A stretch of 64,000 nucleotides of DNA. It comes from Acidimicrobiaceae bacterium. Its GTDB lineage: Bacteria; Actinomycetota; Acidimicrobiia; Acidimicrobiales; RAAP-2. Of this stretch, positions 17,708 to 25,789 are shown piece after piece (positions within the stretch are counted from its first letter, which is position 1; each line of letters opens with the position of its first letter). The notes under the pieces were generated by a model. It ran no database searches. It was not told the DNA's origin and was given only the letters and a program-made list of their open reading frames with translations. The DNA lies in the NCBI GenBank assembly GCA_027306605.1, contig DAHUZK010000074.1, positions 1 to 64,000 on the forward strand, in the 5' to 3' direction. The position numbers were made by a program, and so were the translations under genes.

Positions 17708-19120
17708 TCAGGGATTGGGCGGGTAGCTCACCGCGTTGCCAGCAGTTGTGATGCCGGCGTTGAGGTCGACCATCCAGTAACCGAAGCCACTGGGGGTGCT
17801 GGCAATGCCATCGGCGATGTCGCCACCCAGGTCGTGAACGTCGGGATGATTCCCTGGGGCATCGCCGAAGTTGTACACGGTTCCGTGCTGGGTGGCCAGC
17901 CAATAGCCATGGCCATCCGAGGTGGCGGCTATGCCAGTTATGGGCGAATCGAGATTCGTACCTCCCGTCGAGCCGTAGAACACGGCATCGCCGAAGCTGA
18001 AGATCCCGCCGTCGGAGGCCACCAGCCAGTAACCATTGCCGTCTGGCATGGCTGCCATCCCCACGATGGGTTTGTTCAGGTCGACGCCGGCCAAGGATCC
18101 AAAGCTCCGTGCGGCCCCGAACGGGTAGACGTTCCCGTCTGCCCCCACCAGCCAATACCCGTTGGCAACCGGATCACTGGCGATGCCGACGACGGGGCCG
18201 CTCGGGTTTGACACCGATCCTCCGGTGCCGACCGCGTCACCAAAAGCAGAGACGTGGCCGAGGTCATCGACCAGCCAGTAGCCGCCCCCATCGTGTGTGG
18301 CGGCGATACCCACGACCGGTTCGGCCAGGACTTCCGTCGAGAGGTCCCCGAAGTAGCCAGCGTCACCGAAGGTCAGCACCTCGCCGCCGTCGCCAGCCAC
18401 CCAGTATCCGTGGCCACTGGGGGAGGGGGCGATCGCCGTCGCGAACGGTGGAACATCAGGAGCGATGGCCATTCCCACGATGGGACTGTTGAGCGGGGTT
18501 CCCCCCGCTGAGCCCGCGAAGCCGGCGTCGCCGTAGCTGAAGATGCCGCCGTCGGAGGCCACGAGCCAGTAACCACCACCATCGTTGCTCGCCCCCATAC
18601 CCACGATGGGCTTGTTCAGATGGATGCTGCCGGTCGATCCGAAGAAGCCGGCGTCGCCGTAGCTGAAGATCCCACCGTCGGAGGCCACGAGCCAGTAGCC
18701 GCCACCGTCGGGTGTGGCCGCCATGCCGACGATGGGTTCGTTCAGATGGATGCTGCCGGTCGATCCGAAGAAGCCGGCGTCGCCGTAGCTGAAGATCCCA
18801 CCGTCGGAGGCCACGAGCCAGTAGCCGCCACCGTCGGGTGAGGCAGCCATACCGACGATCGGTTTGTTCAACGGAGTCCCGCCAGCGGATCCATAGAAGC
18901 CGGCATCGCTTCCGTAGGTGAAGACCCCACCGTCGGCTGCCACGAGTGTGTAGCTGTCCGGCCCGTTGTAGACATGAGCGCGAACGTGGCCAGTCGTCCG
19001 TAGCTCGGTATGAGAGATGGAAGAACCGACTGCAGCTGCGGCCATGGCGGGCGCCGAGGTCACGAGGATCGCCGCCGCAACGCTCGCTAGTACGGTCCGG
19101 CTTCCGAGACGGGTGCGCAT
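17708..19120 (-). CDS. Secreted protein built almost entirely of GYW repeats
   Basis: This 470-residue exported protein starts with a signal peptide (MRTRLGSRTVLASVAAAILVTSAPAMA). About nine and a half 42-residue units of the form GGYWLVASDGGIFSYGDAGFFGSTGSIHLNxPIVGMAATPDG then run to the C-terminus. Units two to four are almost identical at DNA level (126-bp period around 18610-18860), showing recent internal duplication. Each unit resembles a four-strand beta blade in length and Gly/aromatic spacing, so a propeller or solenoid is likely. The function is unknown; a carbohydrate- or cell-wall-binding surface role is an inference. ATG 19120 begins the signal peptide. Confidence 0.75.
   Translation of the reverse strand: MRTRLGSRTVLASVAAAILVTSAPAMAAAAVGSSISHTELRTTGHVRAHVYNGPDSYTLVAADGGVFTYGSDAGFYGSAGGTPLNKPIVGMAASPDGGGYWLVASDGGIFSYGDAGFFGSTGSIHLNEPIVGMAATPDGGGYWLVASDGGIFSYGDAGFFGSTGSIHLNKPIVGMGASNDGGGYWLVASDGGIFSYGDAGFAGSAGGTPLNSPIVGMAIAPDVPPFATAIAPSPSGHGYWVAGDGGEVLTFGDAGYFGDLSTEVLAEPVVGIAATHDGGGYWLVDDLGHVSAFGDAVGTGGSVSNPSGPVVGIASDPVANGYWLVGADGNVYPFGAARSFGSLAGVDLNKPIVGMAAMPDGNGYWLVASDGGIFSFGDAVFYGSTGGTNLDSPITGIAATSDGHGYWLATQHGTVYNFGDAPGNHPDVHDLGGDIADGIASTPSGFGYWMVDLNAGITTAGNAVSYPPNP
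18600..18860. repeat. 126-bp near-identical coding tandem repeat
   Basis: The block beginning TTCAGATGGATGCTGCCGG occurs at 18615 and 18741, exactly 126 bp apart, with only a few mismatches over the unit. It encodes two 42-residue repeats of the secreted protein. Confidence 0.8.
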
Positions 19121-19516
19121 GTGTGATCCCCCAAAGTCCTGGGTCCGAAGAGGCCGGCTCCGCAGCGTAGCCCGAGCCCTCCAAGAACGACATCCGCTCC
19201 CGACGAATCCCCACTTGTGTGCGGCTCGATTTCCGTCGTTCACCCCACCGCCCCGGCCCGGTGGGCACCGGGTCACGTATGCGCCAGGAGAACGCTGTCA
19301 GTCGTACTGGCTCCGTGGCACTTCGGGAGAGGCCATCAGCGTACGGTGCGTGAATCGGTCCTACCCGTTGGCCGAGCCCCCATCGGGCGCACGGATCTCA
19401 ACGGTGATCATGAGCCTTCATGGCGCCCCAACGAGTCCAGGTGTCACCTGACCATCGCGAACTGAGCTCTTCGAACCACGCTCGATGCGAATCGCGTATG
19501 CGCGTGCGTGGCTATG
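19121..19516. other. 396-bp gap without a recognisable gene
   Basis: This is the promoter side of the secreted repeat protein and the 3' side of the DMT transporter. I see no convincing ORF, hairpin or repeat. Confidence 0.5.
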
Positions 19517-20443
19517 TCAGGGCAGCGCCTCAATCGGCGGAATCGTCATCGCCCGCTGCCGAGCGCCTCGGAGGGTCTCATCATCGACGTTGCCGTCAGG
19601 GGAACCCGCCACCAGGGGGGATCGGGTGAGGACGACCACACCTACGATGAGTACCGCGAGCGCCAGGATCTCGAGACCGATCCACAGCACGCCGCCACGC
19701 AAAATGTCGCCAAAGAGAGTGATGCCGAGCAGGATGCTGATGAGCGGATTGGTGGTGACCAGGGTTGTACGGGACGCCGTGATCGGACCGGCGTGGAGCG
19801 CGCTCTGAAGCAAAAAGACAGTCCCTATGCCGACGATCGCAAGCATGTAGGGCTCGAAATGGCTGAAGACGGCGCTCCAGCCGTGGCCCAGGTAGGTCGT
19901 GATCGACTTGGTCAGGGCCGAAGTGTAGGAGGCGGCCATCGCCGTGGCCGCGCCGAGCGCGGCGGCCCGCCACCACCGCGGACCCCGGAGCGCGCCGATG
20001 ATGGCAATGGCGATCGCTGCGGCCAAGATGCTTGTCGCAACCACCCACTGGTCGGTGGAAGGGAGTAGTTGTCCGCCGTGCGGGCGGGCGGCCAAGAAGA
20101 ACCCACTCAGTCCGAGCACGACCGTCACCGCTCCGACCCACTCCCGCACCCCGAGGCGGTAGCGGAACCAGGTGGCCAGGATCAGGAGAAGGAAGAGCAG
20201 CTCCGTCGTGAGCACGGGCTGTACCGTGCTCAACTGTCCGTGTTTGAGCGCCATCGCTACGAAGCCGAACTGCACCAGGCTGAGCACGAATCCGATGAGC
20301 CAGATCTTCTGGCGGACGGCATGGCCCATGAGGCTCGCCTTGAGGGCGGATGATGCAGGAGCCGTCTCCACACCCATGCGCTGGAGTACAGACGTCAGGG
20401 CGTTGGTGAAGGCGGCCAGAGCGGCGAACGAGACTGCGAACAC
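19517..20443 (-). CDS. DMT-superfamily (EamA-like) membrane transporter
   Basis: This 308-residue membrane protein has about nine to ten hydrophobic helices ('FAVSFAALAAFTNALTSVLQRMG', 'IWLIGFVLSLVQFGFVAMALKHG', 'TELLFLLLILATWF'). It has the drug/metabolite-transporter pattern 'QLSTVQPVLTTELL' and a second-half repeat 'TTLVTTNPLISILLGITLFGD'. A role as metabolite exporter or uncharacterised permease is likely; the substrate is unknown. The track ORF begins at 20653. GTG 20443 is preferred because upstream sequence is basic and unstructured, and a GAAAG sits at ribosome-binding distance. The start is uncertain. Confidence 0.7.
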   Translation of the reverse strand: MFAVSFAALAAFTNALTSVLQRMGVETAPASSALKASLMGHAVRQKIWLIGFVLSLVQFGFVAMALKHGQLSTVQPVLTTELLFLLLILATWFRYRLGVREWVGAVTVVLGLSGFFLAARPHGGQLLPSTDQWVVATSILAAAIAIAIIGALRGPRWWRAAALGAATAMAASYTSALTKSITTYLGHGWSAVFSHFEPYMLAIVGIGTVFLLQSALHAGPITASRTTLVTTNPLISILLGITLFGDILRGGVLWIGLEILALAVLIVGVVVLTRSPLVAGSPDGNVDDETLRGARQRAMTIPPIEALP

Positions 20444-20689
20444 GGCTGCGCTTTCTGAACGGGAGAGATGGCACGGTATCGCGAATTTTCGAATCGGTCT
20501 TGGCCAGGTTCTCATCCGCCTGGCATCCCTACGGTCCACGCCAATCGAAAGGCACGAGGTGGAAGTCGGGCGATGCTGGCCCACCTCGATCGGATTACCG
20601 GGTGACGCTGGGTCGGCTCGAGGGGCCGATGACGTCGATCGTAGGGACGCCACGCGCCCGTCGCGTCCATGTGAGATCCCGTCGGGCCT

Positions 20690-21025
20690 TCACGACGCTG
20701 TGCCGGACTCCTCGCCGGGTTCGGGTTGGTCGTGCCACTGACGGCCGACCTTGGTCGCCCATTCCCGGACGATCGAAAGTCGCCACAGTCGAGGCTGCGC
20801 CGGCAGGCTCAAGGCGCGCTCCTGAAAGAGCGCGAACGTTTCCTCTGCAGTGGCGATGCGGGCGTGATCCTCGAAGAACTCGCGCAAGGCCTGGCCGGTC
20901 AATTCGTCTACCACCAGCACCTTCCCAACGGGATCCGGGAAACCTCGGCTGCGGGTCAGCTGGTCGGCACGTTGCTTGGACACGTTCAGTCCCGAGGCGA
21001 TTTCTGCGACTCCCACCAAGCGCAT
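20690..21025 (-). CDS. AlpA/MerR-like small DNA-binding protein
   Basis: This 111-residue protein has an N-terminal winged-helix segment 'LVGVAEIASGLNVSKQRADQLTRSRGFPDPVGK', typical of AlpA/excisionase-like regulators. A C-terminal half with 'RLWRLSIVREWATKVGRQW' follows, which resembles the RVWR..DI..WA end of the same fold. About 45 residues ('VVDELTGQALREFFEDHARIATAEETFALFQERALSLP') are inserted between these. It may regulate genes of the neighbouring element. ATG 21025 has TACCCT 6 nt upstream, a leaderless layout. Confidence 0.65.
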   Translation of the reverse strand: MRLVGVAEIASGLNVSKQRADQLTRSRGFPDPVGKVLVVDELTGQALREFFEDHARIATAEETFALFQERALSLPAQPRLWRLSIVREWATKVGRQWHDQPEPGEESGTAS

Positions 21026-21031
21026 CCTGCA

Positions 21032-21037
21032 AGGGTA
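21032..21037 (-). promoter_or_regulatory. -10 box for the AlpA-like gene (leaderless arrangement)
   Basis: The minus strand reads TACCCT, 6 nt, then ATG. Confidence 0.45.
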
Positions 21038-21201
21038 GGTGGAGACCCATGTCGTCGGCCCTCGAGTCGAGCTCTCCGAGGGCTACCTGATGAGTGAAAC
21101 CCTTGGTCGCGGGCCTTGTGCGCTCCCTTGATCTGCTACCCCTATTTGTGAAAACCTGAGCGAAGTCCATTGCTGGTGAATCCTTCAAGGAGGCCCATGT
21201 C

Positions 21202-21543
21202 ATGAGTACATGGAACCTTGTGCATGCGCTCGAGACCGGCCCGGCGCGGTGGGCGACCCTCGCCACATTCAACCCCGTCTCTCGAATGCGCAGGGGATCG
21301 GGCCGGAAGATCGCCTTCAGCCGTTCCGCCCCCGCCACGTTGGATCAGGTCCGAAGCACGAGCGACGTGAACCCGGAGCATCTTCTGGCGCTGGCAGCAC
21401 GCTGGCGAGGGAGTGCTGCGTCCGCTAAGCGGCAAGGTGAGGAATTCGACGCCACCGGTGCGATCGGAACAGGCGCGTACTGGCTTGGACGCGCAGATGC
21501 TCTCCGCGACGCTGCCCGGGAGCTGACGAAGCTGACGAGTTGA
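21202..21543 (+). CDS. Hypothetical protein with helical C-terminus
   Basis: I do not recognise this 113-residue protein. The N-terminal half is basic ('RMRRGSGRKIAFSR'). The C-terminal half is an Ala-rich amphipathic helical segment, 'HLLALAARWRGSAASAKRQGEEF...AYWLGRADALRDAARELTKL'. A strong AAGGAGG lies 8 nt before ATG 21202, which supports translation. It is isolated between the AlpA-like gene and the convergent acyl-CoA dehydrogenase. Confidence 0.5.
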   Translation: MSTWNLVHALETGPARWATLATFNPVSRMRRGSGRKIAFSRSAPATLDQVRSTSDVNPEHLLALAARWRGSAASAKRQGEEFDATGAIGTGAYWLGRADALRDAARELTKLTS

Positions 21544-21614
21544 CAGACCGACGCTGGCATGGCCTCGAAGGCCGTGCCAGGGGCCGACAGCGCTCGTCGG
21601 CCGTCCTTCGAATC

Positions 21615-23300
21615 TCAGTCCCTCGTCTCGAGGTGCACCAGCTGCTTCCAGATGGTGTCGACCCGACCGGGAAGAGCGGCGTCGACGCCGTCGCTCGCCG
21701 AGGGCGCGAGCTCTCGGCGCACGAGATGCGCTGCGAGATCCGTTTCGCCCGCCGAGGCCAGGAGCACCGCCTCGTAGACGAGGCCGAGGTGGTCGACGAT
21801 CCCGCGGAAGTGCCACTGTCCGAACTCCAGGTCCTCCACGGCCCGTTGAGCGGCAGCCTGCAAGGCGGCTGCGATGCCGGCGATTTCCGAGCCGAGCTGG
21901 CCCGCTTCCGACGCAAGCAGCTCGAGCCGCTCGCCGACGACGTTCAGGAGAGGCAATCGACGGCAATCGTTGAGCACCTGAGCCACGAGCACGTTGTGGG
22001 CGCCCTCCCAGGACTCGTAGACGATGGCATCCCGATAGAGGCGGGGGAGCACGGAGAAGTCCTCGATCGCTCCGTTGCCCCCGAGGACCTCGATCGCAGA
22101 GCGGACGACTTCAGTTGCCTGGAGGCTGACGAGATACTTCACGACGTTCACGCAGAAGCGGTGGAGCAGGACGTCGGATCCGTTCGCTTGTCCTCCGTCG
22201 ATGAGATCCTCGAGCCGAGTGAGCTCGAAGCACAGCTGGAGCGCGGCTGTCTGGCTCGTCGTCATGTCGACGAGGCGTTGTCGGACCGCCGGAAAGTTCT
22301 CGATCGGCTGGCCGAAAGCGACGCGGTGGCGGGCGTAGGCGCTGGCTTCGAGGACGGCGCGGCGCATCATGCCGGCCGCGCCGAGAGACGTCATCCATCG
22401 GCTGGTATTGAGGACAATGCCGACGGCAGTCTTGAAACCGTCGGCCACGGGTCCGACAGGCCAGGCGAGAGCTTCGTCGAAATCGATCTCGCCGGAGGCC
22501 ATCCCTCGCGTGCCCAATTTGTCCTTGAGGCGACGGAGAGAGAAGCCGTTGGGCTCACCGTCGACAAGCCGCGGCACGACAAAGCTGCCGAGCCCCCGCG
22601 TCCCGGTCTGGCCACCAGGGACGCGGGCTGTCATGAAGAACTGGTCGGCGTCGGCTACCGAGCAGAACCACTTCTCGCCGGTCACTCGCCACGTACGGCC
22701 ATCGCCAGTCGGCACCGCTTCGCACACGTTCGCTCCGACGTCACTTCCCCCCTGGACCTCGGTGAGGAATTGCGATCCCCGTTGGGCGGTGTCGTAGTCG
22801 CGGTCGACAAGTGCCGGCAGGAAGCGGTCGCGCACGTCGTCGTCGGCGACGCGCCGAAGGGCCCGAGCGAGACCGATAGAGCAGGTCGCCGGGCAAGCGT
22901 GGCCGGCCTCGCCCTCGAGCGAAAGAAGGTAGAGGAGGACCGCCTGCTCGTAAGCGCGACCTGGCTCACGCGAGAGCGCCACCAGGCCCGACTGCCAGAC
23001 CACCCGTCCTGCTAGGTGGTAACTGGGGTCGAACGAGATATCCTCGGTGCGGCGACCTCGCCCGTCCCAGCGGGCGAGTTCGGGCAGATGGGATCGTTGC
23101 TCGTATCGAGTGGCGGCCGGACCGACGACGGTGACCATCTCCTGAGCGAATGCACTGGCTGACGCGCGCAGAGTCTCGAGCCGACGGTTCTCGAGATGGC
23201 GGTCCAGGATCGCTTGCAGGTTGGTGTCGTCCGAGAAGGGGTCGGATGGGAAGGCTCGGCGCCAGGAGTCGAGCGCGGCACGCGCCGTGGCATAGGTCAC
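21615..23300 (-). CDS. Acyl-CoA dehydrogenase, AidB-like
   Basis: This 561-residue flavoprotein of the acyl-CoA dehydrogenase family oxidises acyl-CoA at the alpha-beta bond. It is longer than the usual ~380 residues and has the AidB-type organisation. 'LTEVQGGSDVGANVCEAVP' and 'TGEKWFCSVADADQFFMTARV' form the FAD/substrate region. 'RVAFGQPIENFPAVRQRLVDM' and 'EVLGGNGAIEDFSVLPRLYRDAIVYESWEGAHNVL' come near the catalytic and FAD sites. The last ~110 residues are helical. AidB of E. coli also binds DNA; whether this one does is unknown. Start GTG 23300. It stands alone on this strand. Confidence 0.88.
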   Translation of the reverse strand: MTYATARAALDSWRRAFPSDPFSDDTNLQAILDRHLENRRLETLRASASAFAQEMVTVVGPAATRYEQRSHLPELARWDGRGRRTEDISFDPSYHLAGRVVWQSGLVALSREPGRAYEQAVLLYLLSLEGEAGHACPATCSIGLARALRRVADDDVRDRFLPALVDRDYDTAQRGSQFLTEVQGGSDVGANVCEAVPTGDGRTWRVTGEKWFCSVADADQFFMTARVPGGQTGTRGLGSFVVPRLVDGEPNGFSLRRLKDKLGTRGMASGEIDFDEALAWPVGPVADGFKTAVGIVLNTSRWMTSLGAAGMMRRAVLEASAYARHRVAFGQPIENFPAVRQRLVDMTTSQTAALQLCFELTRLEDLIDGGQANGSDVLLHRFCVNVVKYLVSLQATEVVRSAIEVLGGNGAIEDFSVLPRLYRDAIVYESWEGAHNVLVAQVLNDCRRLPLLNVVGERLELLASEAGQLGSEIAGIAAALQAAAQRAVEDLEFGQWHFRGIVDHLGLVYEAVLLASAGETDLAAHLVRRELAPSASDGVDAALPGRVDTIWKQLVHLETRD

Positions 23301-23518
23301 GGGACGAGTCTCGCGCTGATCAGCATTGGGGAAGAAAGCGAGCGGAACTCCAGCACGCGGCAGGCTGCCCGCCGACGCGGAAGGTGGCCGGAACGTGCTT
23401 GCCGTCTCCGACCGACATCATGCCTGGAGGTCCTGATCCCGGCTTCAGTGAGAAGTGCCCGGGACGAGGGCCCGGTCGTCGCGACGCAAGACCATGTGTT
23501 GCGTCGAGGAGCGTCGCC

Positions 23519-24409
23519 CTAGACGCGTCGGAACCTGGCCTCGACGGTCGAATGGAGGGCGAAGATGATGAATCCGAGGCCCACTGCGCTCAGGAGCAGG
23601 GCTCCGGCGAGAGTATTGGCCACTCCTTGGAGTGCGGAATCCAGAGCTTTTGCACGGGACGGATCGTGGGAGACGGCAGACGCGAAGAATGACGATGCAA
23701 CCATCAAGACTGCGACACCACGGGCTGTGTTGCCCAGAATGCCGCTCCATCGAGCAATGTTGCGGACCAATGGTCTCATTCGCGCCGTTTGCAATGAATC
23801 TCCATAGTCGTGCACAGCTCCCCAGACGATGAGGGAGGATCCACCGGCCAGTGTCGCGGTGGCGATCAGGCCGAGCCAGGCCGGTCCGAAGGGCAGCCGC
23901 AGGACAGTCGCGGCGAGCGACGAGGGATGCTGCTCGGGGCCCTGGTTCGGACGTGAACCCGTGAGGATCCTCACGACGCTCACACTGAGCGCGACGTACA
24001 GCGTTCCTACCGTCAGCCAGCCGGCCCGAGTCCAACCCGACACCTTCTGCCCTTGCGGCCGGCGCGAGATGGTTTCGACGAAACGCCACGTCGCATAGGC
24101 GAGCAGCCCGAGCGCCAGCAGGCTGAGGACCTCTGGGCCACCTGGTTGGCGACCGAGTTCGGCAAACGCGCCCTGACTGTCGGCCTGCGAGGATGCATGT
24201 CCCTTCACGGCGATTTCGACGATCAGGGCACCGAGCACCAGGTACACCACGGCCCGCGAAATCAGACCCATCCTGGCGAGCCATCGGAAAGCTCCATGGG
24301 AACGGACGCGTTGTGCGCCCTGCCCCACCCTGGCGGTGCCAGATTCGTCTCTGCTGGCTCCGCCATCAACTGGGACGAACCGCCGGAGTCGGCCGCTGGG
24401 CGTGCTCAT
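23519..24409 (-). CDS. DUF1206 membrane protein
   Basis: This 296-residue integral membrane protein has three homologous two-helix units: 'GLISRAVVYLVLGALIVEIA', 'GWLTVGTLYVALSVSVVRIL' and 'LGNTARGVAVLMVASSFFASAV...GVANTLAGALLLSAVGLGFIIFALHS'. This repeat pattern is that of DUF1206, a family without assigned function. An N-terminal ~45-residue basic cytosolic segment precedes the first helix. The track ORF starts at 24544; ATG 24409 has GAGGAAC just upstream and is preferred. Confidence 0.75.
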   Translation of the reverse strand: MSTPSGRLRRFVPVDGGASRDESGTARVGQGAQRVRSHGAFRWLARMGLISRAVVYLVLGALIVEIAVKGHASSQADSQGAFAELGRQPGGPEVLSLLALGLLAYATWRFVETISRRPQGQKVSGWTRAGWLTVGTLYVALSVSVVRILTGSRPNQGPEQHPSSLAATVLRLPFGPAWLGLIATATLAGGSSLIVWGAVHDYGDSLQTARMRPLVRNIARWSGILGNTARGVAVLMVASSFFASAVSHDPSRAKALDSALQGVANTLAGALLLSAVGLGFIIFALHSTVEARFRRV

Positions 24410-24576
24410 CTGTTCCTCATACCCAGGAAACCGGCGGAGACAGAGAGACGGCGATCTCGAGGGCCCCCGAGACGGGCGGCACACCGGTTTTGCCGGTGCA
24501 AACGAGGAATCCGGTACGTCGCGGAGATGGGCGATGCACGTCACGTGCTCTGCGGATTTCTGGGTAAGGGTCAGAG

Positions 24577-25254
24577 ATGCGTCTCGTTTTGGTGCGTCAC
24601 GGCGACGCCCATGCCGGATTCGGTGGGCTTATCAGCGGTCCGCGTGGCTGCAGGGGTCTCACGGATCTGGGCCGACGCCAGGCGGAGGCCCTTGGGTCGT
24701 ATTTGAAGATCAGCGGACGGATCCACGCCGACGTCCTGCTCACCAGCATGCTGCCGCGGGCTATCGAGACGGCGGAGATCATCGCTCAGTCGCTCGGCCT
24801 GTGCTCTATCCGTCAGGAGTGTGATCTGTGCGAGATCCACACCGGCGAGGCCGATGGCCTGGAGTGGGCCGAATACGCCACGCGCTACGGAACCTTCGAC
24901 ATGGAAGCAGAACCAGAGCGCGTCTTCGCGCCAGGAGGCGAAAGCTGGCTGTCGTTCCACGAGAGAGTGATCAAGATGTGTGATCGGCTTGCGTCTGACT
25001 ACCCGGGGCGAACGGTGATGGCCGTGTGTCATGCGGGTGTCATCATGGCGTCGATACGTGGGCTCTTTGGCATCCCTCATCCCGGGACTGGGACCCGCCT
25101 GCAGCCGATCAATACGGGGCTGACCGAATGGGAGCACGAGGCGAGCCGCGACCGATGGACGCTCCGGTCCTTCAACGAACAGACGCATCTGCTCGGTGTC
25201 GCACACCACGAGTCCGACTCGGAAGCGGTGCAGACGATCAGAGAGGAGAGATGA
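24577..25254 (+). CDS. Histidine phosphatase family protein
   Basis: This 225-residue phosphoglycerate-mutase-like phosphatase has the catalytic RHG motif at residues 7-9 ('LVLVRHGDAH'). The conserved Arg region is 'SMLPRAIETAEII', the acid is in 'CEIHTGEADG', and the second catalytic His is in 'VMAVCHAGVI'. The substrate is unknown. The ParB-like gene begins 11 nt downstream, so the two are co-transcribed, an arrangement I associate with these families in actinobacteria. Confidence 0.85.
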   Translation: MRLVLVRHGDAHAGFGGLISGPRGCRGLTDLGRRQAEALGSYLKISGRIHADVLLTSMLPRAIETAEIIAQSLGLCSIRQECDLCEIHTGEADGLEWAEYATRYGTFDMEAEPERVFAPGGESWLSFHERVIKMCDRLASDYPGRTVMAVCHAGVIMASIRGLFGIPHPGTGTRLQPINTGLTEWEHEASRDRWTLRSFNEQTHLLGVAHHESDSEAVQTIREER

Positions 25255-25264
25255 GGGCACGAGC

Positions 25265-25741
25265 ATGGACGACGAATCCGACTTCACGATCGAGAGTGCC
25301 CGGAAGGCCGCAGTTCGGAACGAACTCGGCGACTGGGTGGCTCGGTTCCTCGCCAGCCCCGGTAGCGACAACGCGGTCTTGGCCGACCAGCTGTCCGAGG
25401 GGCTGCACTGGTGGGCTGGTCCTGTCCGGCTGCAGATCGACGAGCTGCATCGTCTCGCCGGGCCGCCGGGCGACCCGGTGCTGTGCCCGGTTGAGGAGGA
25501 GTACTGGGACAGCCGTGTGGACTCGATGGACGAGCGTGTCGAGAAGGGTTGGGTTCCGCCTCCGGTCATCGTCTCCCACCGCGAGGGCCGGTTCCAACTC
25601 GAGGACGGGAATCATCGAGTTGAGAGCGTTCGCCAAGCCGGCAGGCGTGACACCTGGGCTGTCGTGGGCTTCGCTCAACGCCGGGAGCGGGACCGCTTCG
25701 TGGCCGAGCGCGATGATCTCGCTCCGGGTCCTTCGTCCTGA
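25265..25741 (+). CDS. ParB-like nuclease-fold protein
   Basis: This 158-residue protein contains a degenerate ParB/Srx-like motif. 'VDSMDERVEKGWVPPPVIVSHREGRFQLEDGNHRVESVRQAGRRDTWAVVGF' has the 'DGNHR' loop characteristic of ParB N-terminal-domain proteins that bind CTP or nucleotides. It is much shorter than chromosomal ParB, with no helix-turn-helix, so a partition role is unlikely. ATG 25265 is preferred to GTG 25196, which would overlap the phosphatase gene. The likely partner is the adjacent phosphatase. Confidence 0.65.
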   Translation: MDDESDFTIESARKAAVRNELGDWVARFLASPGSDNAVLADQLSEGLHWWAGPVRLQIDELHRLAGPPGDPVLCPVEEEYWDSRVDSMDERVEKGWVPPPVIVSHREGRFQLEDGNHRVESVRQAGRRDTWAVVGFAQRRERDRFVAERDDLAPGPSS

Positions 25742-25789
25742 GCGGTCAGAGTTGCTCGATAGTCCGGTGGATCGGGTAGGGATGCACAT

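Noticed and set aside
17325-17726. 133-codon plus-strand ORF across the 14-bp repeats
   Set aside because: No domain or ribosome binding site is visible, and part of it is simply translated repeats.
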